Source of the DNA: Sphingobium herbicidovorans
GTDB lineage: Bacteria; Pseudomonadota; Alphaproteobacteria; Sphingomonadales; Sphingomonadaceae
Length of the DNA stretch: 64,000 nucleotides
Assembly (NCBI RefSeq): GCF_002080435.1
Contig: NZ_CP020538.1
Span: 310,001 to 374,000, forward strand
Reading direction: 5' to 3'
The notes under the pieces: model-generated
What the model was told of the DNA's origin: nothing
The model's database searches: none
What the model saw: only the letters and a program-made list of their open reading frames with translations
Shown here: positions 36,873-46,447 of the stretch, in pieces
Layout of the letters: every line of letters starts with the position of its first letter
How positions within the stretch are numbered: the stretch's first letter is position 1
Translations under genes and position numbers: made by a program

Positions 36873-38098
36873 CAGCTGCGATAATCCGCGTTGATGGAGA
36901 TATATCCGTGCGTCAGATCACAGGTCCACACCGTCGCCCGGCCTTCGCCAAGTCCCAGATCGACGCCGATCTGGATATCCTGACCTTTGAGATGCGCGAC
37001 GACCGGCGCCTCGTCATAACCTTCGACCGCCAGGCCGCCCGCCGCTACCTGCGTCGCGCCGAAACGGATGGACAGCTTGTCGCGGTCCGCAGGTTCACCC
37101 GCCTTGCCCACCGCCATCACCACGCGCCCCCAATTGGCGTCCTCGCCGGCGATGGCCGTTTTGACCAACGGCGAATTGGCGATGGACAGCGCAATACGAT
37201 GCGCGCTTGCGTCGCTTTCCGCCCCGTTCACGCAAATCTCGATGAACTTCGACGCGCCTTCGCCGTCGCGCACCACCAGGTGCGCCAGTTGCAGGCATAG
37301 GTCGGTAAGCGCAGCATGGAATGCGTCCGCGCCCGCATCGTCCATTGACGTTAGCCGCGCATTGCCTGCCTTGCCCGTAGCGAAGGCCAGCACCGTGTCG
37401 CTGGTCGAAGTGTCGCTGTCTACCGTGATGCAGGAGAAAGTCCGCCGGTTCGATGTCGAGAGCATCTGCTGCAACAGCTTGGGCTCAACGGCCGCATCGG
37501 TGAAGATATAGCCGAGCATCGTCGCCATGTCCGGCGCGATCATGCCCGACCCTTTGATTATTCCTACCAATTCTACTCGCGTATTGCCGATCATCGCGCT
37601 TGTCCGCGCGCCCTTTGCATAGGTATCCGTCGTCCCAATTGTGTTTGCTGCTTCTTCCCAGCCACAGGCTTCTGCGGAAAAGGCCGCCTCCAGTCCCGCC
37701 TCGGCCTTGTCGACAGGCAGCGGCACGCCGATCACGCCGGTTGAGGAAATGAAAACGTCCGATGGCAGGCAACCTACATGATTGGCGACCTTCGCAGCGA
37801 TCGCTTCCACTGCGGCGCGCCCGCGATGGCCGGTAAAGGCGTTGGCATTGCCCGCATTCACCACCAATGCCCGCGCGGAGCCCAGTGGAATTGCGTCGCG
37901 ACACCATTCGACCTCGGGCGAGGGGCACTTGCTCTGCGTCGTTACGCCCGCGACCGCCGTGCCTTCCGTCAGTTCCACATAGGTCAGGTCGCAACGATCC
38001 CAATTTTTGTACCGCGCCCGCGCCACGCGCGTAGTCACACCGGCGATCGCGGGAAGGTCAGGAAAAGCGGCGGGGGCGAGGGGAGAGCGCTGTGTCAT
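36872..38098 (-). CDS. argJ: Bifunctional ornithine acetyltransferase / N-acetylglutamate synthase
   Basis: Recycles the acetyl group in arginine biosynthesis: transfers it from N-acetylornithine to glutamate, and can use acetyl-CoA. 408 aa, a precursor that self-cleaves. The autoproteolysis site with the nucleophilic threonine is in KGSGMIAPDMATMLGYIFTD. Other motifs: VNAGNANAFTG, VFISSTGVIGVPL and the C-terminal CDLTHGYISINADYRS. Divergent from secA with 161 bp between them. Confidence 0.95.
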   Translation of the reverse strand: MTQRSPLAPAAFPDLPAIAGVTTRVARARYKNWDRCDLTYVELTEGTAVAGVTTQSKCPSPEVEWCRDAIPLGSARALVVNAGNANAFTGHRGRAAVEAIAAKVANHVGCLPSDVFISSTGVIGVPLPVDKAEAGLEAAFSAEACGWEEAANTIGTTDTYAKGARTSAMIGNTRVELVGIIKGSGMIAPDMATMLGYIFTDAAVEPKLLQQMLSTSNRRTFSCITVDSDTSTSDTVLAFATGKAGNARLTSMDDAGADAFHAALTDLCLQLAHLVVRDGEGASKFIEICVNGAESDASAHRIALSIANSPLVKTAIAGEDANWGRVVMAVGKAGEPADRDKLSIRFGATQVAAGGLAVEGYDEAPVVAHLKGQDIQIGVDLGLGEGRATVWTCDLTHGYISINADYRS

Positions 38099-38259
38099 GA
38101 CGGCGGATTAGCGCATAATGACTGTCCGTCAATCACTCCGGTTATGCAAAGGCGTCAACTGCTCTCAATTGACTATCCCACGCCCAAACCCTAAATCGCC
38201 GCGCATATCCGTGCGCTTGACCTGAAAAGTCTCGCGCCCCCCTTTTGTCAGGAACTTGC

Positions 38260-40992
38260 ATGTTCGGCGCACTCGCCAAGTCAGTCTTCGGATCGTCCAA
38301 CGACCGCTACGTCAAGTCGCTGGGCAAGATCGTCGAGCGCATCGCCTCCTTCGAACCCGCTATTTCCGCCATGAGCGATGAGGATCTGTCGGCTCAGACC
38401 GTCCGTTTTCGCGAGCGTCTGGCGCAGGGCGAAACCTTGGACGACCTGCTTCCTGAAGCCTTCGCCACCGTTCGCGAGGCCGCCAAGCGGACACTGGGCC
38501 AGCGCCATTATGATGTGCAGATGGTCGGCGGCATTGTCCTTCATCGCGGCGAGATTGCGGAAATGCGCACAGGCGAGGGCAAGACGCTTGTCGCCACGCT
38601 CGCCACTTACCTGAACGCGCTGGAGGGGAAGGGCGTCCACGTTGTTACCGTGAACGACTATCTCGCCAGCCGTGACTGCGACTGGATGGGACAGGTTTAT
38701 CGCTTCCTGGGCCTCACCACCGGCGTTATCGTACCCAATCTGTCGGAAGATCAGCGCCGGGAGGCCTATAACGCCGACATCACCTACGCGACGAACAACG
38801 AACTCGGGTTCGACTATCTGCGCGACAACATGAAATATGACCGCGCATCCATGGTGCAGCGGCCCTTCAATTTCGCGATCGTGGATGAGGTGGACTCGAT
38901 CCTGATCGACGAAGCGCGTACCCCGCTGATTATTTCCGGGCCGACCGACGATAAGTCGGAACTATATGTCGCTGTCGATGCCATCGTGAAGCGGCTTGAC
39001 GACGCCGACTATGAGAAGGACGAAAAGCAGCGCACCGTCACCCTGACCGAGGATGGCACCGAAAAGATCGAGCGCATGCTGGAGGATGCGGGCCTGCTCG
39101 AAGGCGCGAACCTCTATGATTTTGAGAACACCGCTGTCGTTCATCACGTCAATCAGGCGCTGCGCGCGAACGTCATGTTCCGCCGCGACATTGATTATAT
39201 CGTCAAGGACGGCAAGATCATCATCATCGACGAGTTTACTGGCCGAATGATGGAAGGACGACGCTGGTCGGACGGCCTGCATCAGGCGGTCGAGGCCAAG
39301 GAAGCGGTCCAGATCGAGCCGGAAAACCAGACGCTGGCATCGATCACTTTCCAGAATTTCTTCCGCATGTATCCCAAGCTGGGCGGCATGACCGGCACGG
39401 CGGCGACCGAAGCGACGGAATTCTACGAAATCTACAAGATGAACGTCGTCACCATCCCGACCAACCGTCCGGTGCAGCGTGTCGATGAGGAAGACAGCTT
39501 CTACAAGAATCTGGAAGACAAGTTCCGCGGCATCGCCCGCACGATCCGGGAACATCAGGAAAAGGGCCAGCCGGTCCTGGTCGGCACGGTATCGATCGAA
39601 AAGTCGGAAATGCTCTCCGAATTCCTGAATCAGGAAGGGGTGAAGCACGCCGTCCTCAACGCTCGCTTCCACGAAAGCGAAGCGCATATCGTGGCGCAGG
39701 CGGGCCGCAAGGGCGCGGTGACGATCGCCACCAACATGGCCGGTCGCGGCACCGATATCAAATTGGGCGGCAACCTGGAGATGCGCGTAGAGGACGAACT
39801 GCGCGACATGCCCGAAGGGCCGGAGCGCGAAGCCGCCATCGCCCGCATCGAGGCCGAGATCGAAGCGGAGAAGGCAGAAGTGCTCGCGGCTGGCGGCCTG
39901 TTCGTGCTGGCCACCGAGCGCCATGAAAGCCGTCGCATCGACAATCAGCTGCGCGGGCGTTCAGGGCGTCAGGGCGATCCTGGCCTGTCGCGCTTCTACC
40001 TCAGCCTCGACGATGACCTGATGCGCATCTTTGGCCCGGACACGATGTTCGCGAAGATGATCCGCTCGAACCTGGAGGATGGCGAGGCGCTGCCTCCGTC
40101 CAAATGGCTGAGCAAGGCGATCGAGACCGCCCAGCGGAAGGTCGAGGCGCGCAACTACGACATCCGCAAGCAGGTCGTCGAATATGATGACGTCATGAAC
40201 GACCAGCGGAAGGTCATTTACGAACAGCGCAGCGACATCATGGATGCCGACACAGTCGATGATGTCGTGACTGACATGCGCCGCGAAACCGTCAACGACC
40301 TGGTCGGCGCATCCTGCCCGCCCGGCACATATCCTGAACAATGGGATATCGATCGGCTCAAGGATCGTGCTGCCGAAATTCTAGGGCTGGAGCCGGATTT
40401 CGATGCCTGGCTGTCGGAAGACGCTGTGGATCCCGAAATGATCGAAGAGCGCCTGAACGCTCTTGCCGACGAGGCCGTTGCCGAGAAGGTAAAGGAGATC
40501 GATCCCGAAAACTGGCACATGATCGAAAAGTCGATCCTGCTCCAAAGCCTGGATCATCACTGGAAGGAGCATCTTTCCACCCTCGACGCGCTCCGTCAGG
40601 TCGTCCATCTGCGCGCTTATGCTCAAAAGACGCCGATCAACGAATATAAGCAGGAAGCGTTCGCCCTGTTCGAACGCATGCTCGGCAATATCCGCGAGGA
40701 CGTGACTGGCTCGATCGCGCGCGTTCAGTTCCGCATGGAAGAACCCCTGCCAGAGTTTGATCTGCCAGTGCTGCCGGACTTCATCACCACCCATATCGAT
40801 CCCTTCTCGGGTGAGGATAACAGTGGCGACATCGACGCTGGCCAGTTGGGCAGCATCACGACGACCCTTCCGCGTCCGCCTGTCGGGAATGCGCAGACCG
40901 GCGAGTTCGCCAATCTCGACATCAGCCGTAATGCCCCATGTCCCTGCGGGTCAGGTCAGAAATACAAGCATTGCCACGGCGCGCTGGCCTGA
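38260..40992 (+). CDS. secA: Preprotein translocase ATPase SecA
   Basis: Motor of the Sec export pathway. 910 aa from ATG 38260 (AGGAA upstream). Domains: DEAD motor 1 with Walker [34 protein letters not shown], the preprotein cross-linking domain, motor 2 with [16 protein letters not shown] and [13 protein letters not shown], helical wing and scaffold, then a proline-rich linker and a C-terminal zinc-binding SEC-C motif ([14 protein letters not shown]) that contacts SecB and phospholipid. Confidence 0.98.
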   Translation: MFGALAKSVFGSSNDRYVKSLGKIVERIASFEPAISAMSDEDLSAQTVRFRERLAQGETLDDLLPEAFATVREAAKRTLGQRHYDVQMVGGIVLHRGEIAEMRTGEGKTLVATLATYLNALEGKGVHVVTVNDYLASRDCDWMGQVYRFLGLTTGVIVPNLSEDQRREAYNADITYATNNELGFDYLRDNMKYDRASMVQRPFNFAIVDEVDSILIDEARTPLIISGPTDDKSELYVAVDAIVKRLDDADYEKDEKQRTVTLTEDGTEKIERMLEDAGLLEGANLYDFENTAVVHHVNQALRANVMFRRDIDYIVKDGKIIIIDEFTGRMMEGRRWSDGLHQAVEAKEAVQIEPENQTLASITFQNFFRMYPKLGGMTGTAATEATEFYEIYKMNVVTIPTNRPVQRVDEEDSFYKNLEDKFRGIARTIREHQEKGQPVLVGTVSIEKSEMLSEFLNQEGVKHAVLNARFHESEAHIVAQAGRKGAVTIATNMAGRGTDIKLGGNLEMRVEDELRDMPEGPEREAAIARIEAEIEAEKAEVLAAGGLFVLATERHESRRIDNQLRGRSGRQGDPGLSRFYLSLDDDLMRIFGPDTMFAKMIRSNLEDGEALPPSKWLSKAIETAQRKVEARNYDIRKQVVEYDDVMNDQRKVIYEQRSDIMDADTVDDVVTDMRRETVNDLVGASCPPGTYPEQWDIDRLKDRAAEILGLEPDFDAWLSEDAVDPEMIEERLNALADEAVAEKVKEIDPENWHMIEKSILLQSLDHHWKEHLSTLDALRQVVHLRAYAQKTPINEYKQEAFALFERMLGNIREDVTGSIARVQFRMEEPLPEFDLPVLPDFITTHIDPFSGEDNSGDIDAGQLGSITTTLPRPPVGNAQTGEFANLDISRNAPCPCGSGQKYKHCHGALA

Positions 40993-41028
40993 TCCGGGGT
41001 GATTTGATCGATCTGAATCAGTCTGACA

Positions 41029-41060
41029 TGCGAGAGCGCCGGTAACCTGCGCGTCTCGCA
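41029..41060. terminator. Hairpin downstream of secA (first of two)
   Basis: TGCGAGA...TCTCGCA with an inner GCGC/GCGC stem, 37 bp beyond the secA stop. No T tract. With the perfect palindrome at 41085 it probably forms the transcription boundary between convergent secA and the DUF983 gene. Confidence 0.5.
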
Positions 41061-41084
41061 AATCTATCAGAAGCAGAATAGGCG

Positions 41085-41108
41085 GGACAGGCGATCGATC
41101 GCCTGTCC
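41085..41108. repeat. Perfect 24-bp palindrome
   Basis: GGACAGGCGATC followed directly by its exact reverse complement, with no loop. A further ACAGGCGG follows at about 41110. It lies between the convergent secA and DUF983 genes. It could be a terminator stem, a cruciform, or a dimeric protein site. Confidence 0.75.
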
Positions 41109-41204
41109 TGACAGGCGGAGAGAGCAATCTCCGCTGCGCCGCAAGATCACATGCATGCTCCGGCCTTCGCTTTGTTCAAGGCGCTGCCTGAGCTGGATAA
41201 TGGT

Positions 41205-41630
41205 TCACTCGGCGCGTTTGTCTTCACGATCTTTATGGAGCTTTGCCCAAAGGTCAGCGGTGCCCGCTTCCTGCGCCTTCGTCACATATTGCGCCGCAAC
41301 CAGCCATCCCTTGATCGGTCGCAGGGGAAGTATCGTGGTGAGGATCAGCACGGGAATGCCAACGGCGATATGCACCCAAAGCGGCGGCCGGGCCATTATT
41401 TCCAGCATCACGATGAAGATGACGCCGGGGACACATGCGAATAATTGCACGAATACCGCTGGTCCGTCTGCGGGGTCGGCGAAGGAATAATCCAGCCCAC
41501 ACACCTCGCAATGATCGCGCACCGTCAGGAATCCGCGGAATATATGACCGTCGCCACATCTCGGGCATCGCCCCAACGCGCCGGTTTCAATCGCGGAACG
41601 GCGCGGCCAGTTGCTGACGGGCTCAACCAT
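41205..41630 (-). CDS. DUF983 zinc-ribbon membrane protein
   Basis: 141 aa. A zinc-ribbon-like N-terminus (GRCPRCGDGHIFRGF, then CEVCGLDYSFADPADG) with two CxxC pairs is followed by two membrane helices (VFVQLFACVPGVIFIVMLEIMA and HIAVGIPVLILTTILPL). This is the DUF983 pattern, seen widely in alphaproteobacteria and often near cytochrome oxidase genes, which are not found here. Start ATG 41630 has AAGGGA upstream. Function unknown. Confidence 0.88.
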   Translation of the reverse strand: MVEPVSNWPRRSAIETGALGRCPRCGDGHIFRGFLTVRDHCEVCGLDYSFADPADGPAVFVQLFACVPGVIFIVMLEIMARPPLWVHIAVGIPVLILTTILPLRPIKGWLVAAQYVTKAQEAGTADLWAKLHKDREDKRAE

Positions 41631-41685
41631 GTGCTGTTTCCCTTGTTCCTTATCCGGCCTTCGCGGCGCGTGCTGTCATGTGAAG

Positions 41686-41714
41686 AAAAGGTTGCCCAAT
41701 GCAATTGGCCTTTT
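41686..41714. terminator. Terminator-like hairpin upstream of the DUF983 gene
   Basis: AAAAGG-ttgc-CCAAT-gca-ATTGG-CCTTTTT: an interrupted stem with a T tract on the plus strand and CCTTTTC on the minus strand. No plus-strand gene precedes it; it may end minus-strand transcription from the small gene at 41915. The rest of 41631-41863 holds only a TGACG-CTA-CGTCA inverted repeat at 41762-41774; I see no gene. Confidence 0.4.
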
Positions 41715-41863
41715 TGTCTCACCCATCGGCTTTAGCCGGCGACCGATTAATTGCCCCGAAATGACGCTACGTCACCGGGAAGATATGCCAATCTCTGGAT
41801 TGCCCGCATCGACTTATTTTGCTAGACGGCGAGCCGATTTGGATGCCCGACAGCATACAGATC

Positions 41864-41893
41864 GCGCCCCCGGCATCCCTTGCCCGGGGGCGC
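41864..41893 (-). terminator. Hairpin after the 79-aa minus-strand gene
   Basis: Perfect 10-bp stem GCGCCCCCGG / CCGGGGGCGC with a 10-nt loop, 21 bp beyond the stop codon of the minus-strand gene at 41915. Confidence 0.65.
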
Positions 41894-41914
41894 TCTTTCA
41901 CTGGCGGTCGCGGT

Positions 41915-42154
41915 TCAATGCGTCCGTTTTTCAGTGCCGGCGTCGCCGGGCATTTCAAAATTTTCCATGGCGTCGTGCAGAACTTGGTCAGGTGAGGATG
42001 CGGCCGCCAACGCCCTCACCTTATAGCGCAATGCAAGTTCCTGATGAGCGGCAACTTCTTGAGCAGGCGCATGTCGGGCCAAGGCATTGTTTGCCTTGGC
42101 GGCTTCCTCCCGCGCACGCCGGAAAAAATAAGGTGCGTCCATATCGCCTGACAT
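41915..42154 (-). CDS. Small hypothetical protein, 79 aa
   Basis: Starts at ATG 42154, which has a strong GGAGG six bases upstream. A longer frame running back into the tRNA-Ser gene is an artefact. The protein is soluble, mostly helical and charged (FFRRAREEAAKANNALARHA, EVAAHQELALRYKVRALAA), with an acidic middle and a basic C-terminus. It has no signal peptide or Cys motif. I do not recognise a family. The good ribosome site and the following hairpin argue that it is real. Confidence 0.7.
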   Translation of the reverse strand: MSGDMDAPYFFRRAREEAAKANNALARHAPAQEVAAHQELALRYKVRALAAASSPDQVLHDAMENFEMPGDAGTEKRTH

Positions 42155-42250
42155 CGCAACCTCCGCTTGAGAGACTGCTTCATAGCATGACGGTAAACAA
42201 GCATCCTTAATGCGCATCAAGTTAAGGTGGATGCAGCGCGCGATATGGTG

Positions 42251-42340
42251 TGGCGGACAGGGTGGGATTCGAACCCACGGTGAGCGCAAACCCACGGCGG
42301 TTTTCAAGACCGCTGCCTTAAACCACTCGGCCACCTGTCC
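42251..42340 (-). tRNA. tRNA-Ser (anticodon TGA)
   Basis: 90 nt with encoded CCA (complement of 42251-42253). Acceptor GGACAGG/CCTGTCC, anticodon stem GCGGT/ACCGC with loop CTTGAAA giving TGA, a long class II variable arm, and T loop GGTTCGAATCC. Reads UCA and related serine codons. Confidence 0.97.
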
Positions 42341-42487
42341 GTGCGATGCTTCCTAGCGAAGCATCCGGGTAAGCCAAGCGTAAAATGACCGAAATGGCAT
42401 TTCAGCGCGTTCTTGCAGAATGTTGGCCACGAGGGGATTTCGCCGCCCCATGTCGCTGTGCCACAAAGGGGCAAGGGAGATTCTCTA

Positions 42488-43534
42488 ATGCGTTCAACCA
42501 TTCATTCGCTTCTGCTGCGTTTCGCCGTGGTTTCGGTGGGAAGCCTGATGGCGGGGCCTGGCATGGCGCAGGACATGGCACAGGACGCCGGGTTCCGCAG
42601 CTATTTGGAGACCCTGCGTCCGAAGGCCAGCGCCATGGGGATTCGGTCGGCGACCCTGGATTCCGTATTTCCGACGCTCACGCCCAACCCCCGCGTCATT
42701 CAGCTTGACCAGAGCCAGCCGGGGGGAGGGGCTTATTCTCCCATTCCCAATTTTGAACCCTACAGACTCAAGCATGTCGATGCCGCCCGCATCAGCCGGG
42801 GGAGGACAGCCTATCTTGCCAACCGCGCCCGTCTGTCCCGGATCGAGGCGGAGACAGGCGTTCCTGAAGAGATCATGGTCGCGATCTATGGCCATGAAAC
42901 CAACTATGGATCCTATACCGGCGATTTCGACCTCATCCGATCTTTGGCGACGCTATCCTATGAAGGCCGCCGCCGGAGCCTGTTCGAACCTGAACTGCTC
43001 GCCACGCTCAAGATGCTCGACAATGGCGTGCCGCGTAGCCGGCTCGTGGGCAGTTGGGCAGGGGCGACCGGCTACCCGCAGTTTCTCCCCAGCGTCTATC
43101 TGCGCCTGGGCAAGGACGGCGACGGCGACGGGCGCGTCGATATCTGGAACAGCGAAGCCGACGCGCTGGCTTCCATCGCCAATTATTTCGTGAATGCCGG
43201 TTGGCGGCGCGGCCAGCCATGGGGGGTCGCCGTGTCTGTGCCAGCGGGCTTCGACCGTGGCAGCGTAACTGCACGGACCGCGCCCGCTCGGTGCCCGCGC
43301 GTTTTCAACCGTCACAGCCGCTGGCTGACCATGGCCGAATGGCGTAGCCGTGGGATCGTGCCGACCGGCGGAGGCTGGCCTGCGGACAGCGTGATGGCCA
43401 CGCTGCTGGAACCCGATGGCCCTGGCAAGACGGCCTATCTGCTCACCAGCAATTATCGAGCGATCCTCGATTATAACTGCTCGAATTTCTATGCGCTGTC
43501 GGTGGGACTGCTAGCCGACGCGGTCAGGCAATAG
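42488..43534 (+). CDS. Lytic murein transglycosylase, MltB family
   Basis: Cleaves peptidoglycan between MurNAc and GlcNAc with formation of 1,6-anhydroMurNAc; periplasmic. 348 aa with a signal peptide (residues about 1-26, cleavage near GMAQD). SLT_2 domain: catalytic Glu137 in IYGHETNYG, then FDLIRSLATLSYEGRR, GSWAGATGYPQFLPSVYL and the calcium-like loop DGDGDGRVDIWNS. ATG 42488 has GGGAG upstream. A longer in-frame ATG at 42413 would hide the signal peptide. Its products feed the AmgK/MurU recycling route elsewhere in the window. Confidence 0.92.
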   Translation: MRSTIHSLLLRFAVVSVGSLMAGPGMAQDMAQDAGFRSYLETLRPKASAMGIRSATLDSVFPTLTPNPRVIQLDQSQPGGGAYSPIPNFEPYRLKHVDAARISRGRTAYLANRARLSRIEAETGVPEEIMVAIYGHETNYGSYTGDFDLIRSLATLSYEGRRRSLFEPELLATLKMLDNGVPRSRLVGSWAGATGYPQFLPSVYLRLGKDGDGDGRVDIWNSEADALASIANYFVNAGWRRGQPWGVAVSVPAGFDRGSVTARTAPARCPRVFNRHSRWLTMAEWRSRGIVPTGGGWPADSVMATLLEPDGPGKTAYLLTSNYRAILDYNCSNFYALSVGLLADAVRQ

Positions 43535-43648
43535 TGGCGCCAGGAGGCTTCCTCCTGTGCCAGACCTCTTGAGAATGTGTCTGTCATGGCTAATGACAGG
43601 AACAGGGCATTCTCTCATCCCGAATCCATCAGTGCGAAGGCAGTCCTC

Positions 43649-44812
43649 ATGAAAAAGTCCGTAGCCGCCATCCTCTTTGTCGGATTGCTGGCGCAGCCGC
43701 TCACGGCCGCCGCTCCGCCTTATACGAGCGAGGCGCCCATCGCATATATGAAGGACCTTTCCTCAGGCGCGGTGCTATACGACAAGGGCGGCGAAACGCG
43801 CATTCCCCCTGCGTCGATGGCGAAGATGATGACGGCCCATGTCGCCTTTCGGCTGATCCAGCAGGGCGAGTTGAAGCTCGACACGAAATTCACCGTGCGT
43901 CCCGAAACATGGAAGCAGTGGCACGGCCCTGCCGCGGGATCGACGATGTTCCTGTCGGCCGGTGAGCAGGTTTCGGTGGAGAATCTGCTGCACGGCATCG
44001 TCACGCTGTCCGGCAATGATGCTTGCGTCGTGTTGGCCGAGGGCATCGCCGGAACGGAGCAGGCGTTCGTCGCGCTGATGAACGACGAAGCCAAACGGCT
44101 CGGCCTGAAAAACAGCCATTTCGGCACCAGCAACGGGTGGCCGGATGAAGGCGTTACCTATGTCACCGCAGAAGATCTGGCCCTTCTGGCGGAGGCGACG
44201 ATTGAAGAAACGCCGGATCTCTACAAACGCTTCTACTCCACGCGCGCCTTCACCTGGGGAAAGACGATGGGCGGAGCTGACATTGCGCAGGGCAACCGCA
44301 ATCCTATCCTGGGCAAGATCGCGGGCGCCGACGGGCTCAAGACCGGTCATACCCAGGAAGCAGGCTATGGCTTCACGGGTTCTGCCGAACAGGATGGCCG
44401 GCGGCTGGTCATGGTCGTGGCTGGCCTGACCAGTTTCAACGGCCGCATAGCCGAATCGGTGCGCTTCATGGATTGGGGCTTCAAGGCATGGAAAGCCCAG
44501 CCGCTTTTCAAGAAGGGCCAGACCGTCGAAACCGCGGAGGTCCAACTCGGTAGCGCTACCAGCGTGCCGCTGGTCGCGCCGCGGGACATGGCCGTGACGC
44601 TGCCCCGCACCGCTTCCGGCAATATTTCCGTCAAGGTCGCTTATACCGGCCCGATCAAAGCGCCCATCGCCAAGGGACAGAAGATCGCCGAGCTTATCGT
44701 TTCCACCCCTGATACGCCGCCGCAGGTCCTGCCGCTGGTCGCTGGCGAGGAAGTGTCCGAGGCTGGCATATTCGGGCGGCTCTGGAACGGCCTGAAGTCC
44801 TTCTTCGGGTGA
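43649..44812 (+). CDS. D-alanyl-D-alanine carboxypeptidase (PBP5/6, DacA/DacF type)
   Basis: Trims pentapeptide stems in the periplasm. 387 aa with a signal peptide (KKSVAAILFVGLLAQPLTAAA). Peptidase S11 motifs: SxxK as SMAK (Ser56, Lys59), SGN (Ser121), and KTG in GLKTGHT. A PBP5_C domain follows and a C-terminal amphipathic helix (FGRLWNGLKSFFG) probably anchors the protein to the inner membrane. ATG 43649 with GAAGG upstream. The stop overlaps the tmk GTG start. Confidence 0.93.
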   Translation: MKKSVAAILFVGLLAQPLTAAAPPYTSEAPIAYMKDLSSGAVLYDKGGETRIPPASMAKMMTAHVAFRLIQQGELKLDTKFTVRPETWKQWHGPAAGSTMFLSAGEQVSVENLLHGIVTLSGNDACVVLAEGIAGTEQAFVALMNDEAKRLGLKNSHFGTSNGWPDEGVTYVTAEDLALLAEATIEETPDLYKRFYSTRAFTWGKTMGGADIAQGNRNPILGKIAGADGLKTGHTQEAGYGFTGSAEQDGRRLVMVVAGLTSFNGRIAESVRFMDWGFKAWKAQPLFKKGQTVETAEVQLGSATSVPLVAPRDMAVTLPRTASGNISVKVAYTGPIKAPIAKGQKIAELIVSTPDTPPQVLPLVAGEEVSEAGIFGRLWNGLKSFFG

Positions 44813-45435
44813 CGCGGGGCCGTTTCATCAGCTTGGAAGGCGGCGAGGGCGCGGGCAAATCGACCCAATTGCGCGCGCTAGCCTCTGCTCTGCGTGACCA
44901 TGGGATTGACGTTGTGGAAACCCGTGAGCCCGGCGGCAGCGCCGGTGCAGAGGCGATCCGCGCGCTGCTCCTTACGGGCGAAGCCGATCGCTGGAGTGCT
45001 CGCGCCGAAGCCCTGCTTTTCGCCGCTGCCCGTGCGGACCATATCGAAAAGACGATCCGCCCGGCGTTGGAACGAGGCGCGTGGGTTCTGTCTGACCGTT
45101 TTCTGGACAGCAGCCGCGCCTATCAGGGCATGGGCGATCTCAACGACGCCGATATATTGGAGCTCCACCGCATTGGCAGCGGAGACTTTCTGCCTGACCG
45201 CACATTTTTTCTCGCCCTGCCGAAAGCCGAAGCACAGCAACGCGCACGGTCCAGGGACGGCGATGCAACCGATCGCATCGGCGGTCGCGACGCATCTTTT
45301 CACGCGCGCGTAGCAAGCGCCTTCACCAAGTTCGCCGCGCAGGAGCCCGGCCGCATACGCACCATCGACGCATCGGGCCATCCTGAAGCCGTGACCTTGC
45401 GGCTCATGGATGCGCTAAGCGACCTTATTCCATGA
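44809..45435 (+). CDS. tmk: Thymidylate kinase
   Basis: Phosphorylates dTMP to dTDP. 208 aa from the GTG at 44809 (GTGA overlap with the carboxypeptidase gene). P-loop FISLEGGEGAGKSTQL, DR motif VLSDRFLDSSRAYQG and a lid region RARSRDGDATDRIGGRD. Overlaps holB by 4 bases. Confidence 0.95.
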   Translation: MTRGRFISLEGGEGAGKSTQLRALASALRDHGIDVVETREPGGSAGAEAIRALLLTGEADRWSARAEALLFAAARADHIEKTIRPALERGAWVLSDRFLDSSRAYQGMGDLNDADILELHRIGSGDFLPDRTFFLALPKAEAQQRARSRDGDATDRIGGRDASFHARVASAFTKFAAQEPGRIRTIDASGHPEAVTLRLMDALSDLIP

Positions 45436-46403
45436 CCGTCATTCTCGGCCACGACGCACAAGCCGACATGCTGCTTGCCGCCGCGCGCAGCGGTCGCATG
45501 CATCATGGCTGGATACTGGCTGGCCCTCGCGGAATCGGTAAAGCCAGTTTTGCCCGCGCCCTGGCCATGCGCCTGCTCGCCGAAGCCGCCGGTCCCGCGC
45601 CCGAAGGGGCGGGTCTTGCGGTCCCCACGGATCACCCGATCCGCAAGTTGGTGGAAGCGGATGCCCATCCAGACTATGCGGAGCTTTACTGCCTGGAAAA
45701 GGAAAGCGGCACCGCGCGCAACATTTCGGTGGATCAGGTGCGCGGTCTTCAGCGGTTGATCCAGTCCGCCCCGTCGCTCTCATCACGCCGGATCGTCATG
45801 ATCGATAGCGCAGACGATCTTGAACGCGGCGCGGCTAACGCACTGCTCAAGACTCTGGAGGAGCCGCCGACGGACATGCTCTTCCTGCTCGTCAGCCATG
45901 CTCCCGGTCGCCTGTTGCCGACTATCCGCTCCCGCTGCCGCACTCTTCGCTTCGATCCGCTGGGCGAGGAGGCGATGCGCGCCGTCCTGCGTCGGGATCA
46001 GCCAGACCTGCCGCCCGATGAAATCGATGCGCTGGCCGCTTTGGGCGAGGGCGCACCGGGCAAGGCGCTGCGTTATGCTGGCCTGGACATAACCGACATC
46101 GACCGCATGCTCCGCGCCATCGCTACGGAAGGCGATCCCGGCAATCGTCACCGCCTGATCCTGGCCAAGGCGCTGTCTGGCAAGGCGGCCCGCCCGCGCT
46201 ACGAGGCCTTTCTGGAACGCGTGCCGGCCTTTATCGCCGATGCCGCCCGCCAACGCAGCGGCCCCGCGCTTGGCACTGCGCTTGAACGGTGGGAAGCAGC
46301 CCGCCAACTGGCAGGCGGCGCGATCATTCTTTCGCTCGATCCCGCCGCCGTCGCGTTCGAACTTGCCGGCCATGTCGCCGCGCTCGCCCCTGATCCGCGC
46401 TGA
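45432..46403 (+). CDS. holB: DNA polymerase III delta' subunit
   Basis: Clamp-loader subunit, 323 aa. The RuvB/AAA-like N-terminus carries GWILAGPRGIGKASFARA; NISVDQVRGLQRLI and LERGAANALLKTLEEPPTDMLFLLVSH, then the SRC motif IRSRCRTLRFDPL, are diagnostic. The four-cysteine zinc module of E. coli delta' is not visible. The tmk-holB-metG-tatD order is conserved in many bacteria. Confidence 0.92.
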   Translation: MTVILGHDAQADMLLAAARSGRMHHGWILAGPRGIGKASFARALAMRLLAEAAGPAPEGAGLAVPTDHPIRKLVEADAHPDYAELYCLEKESGTARNISVDQVRGLQRLIQSAPSLSSRRIVMIDSADDLERGAANALLKTLEEPPTDMLFLLVSHAPGRLLPTIRSRCRTLRFDPLGEEAMRAVLRRDQPDLPPDEIDALAALGEGAPGKALRYAGLDITDIDRMLRAIATEGDPGNRHRLILAKALSGKAARPRYEAFLERVPAFIADAARQRSGPALGTALERWEAARQLAGGAIILSLDPAAVAFELAGHVAALAPDPR

Positions 46404-46447
46404 AAAGCGGGCTTTGCGAGAGCCGCAACTGCCGCTAGGGAAGGCCC

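Noticed and set aside
42155..42334. N-terminal extension of the 79-aa gene beginning MAEWFKAAVLKT, running across the tRNA-Ser gene
   Set aside because: Known artefact of translating tRNA-Ser with adjacent sequence; the ATG at 42154 with GGAGG is the sensible start.
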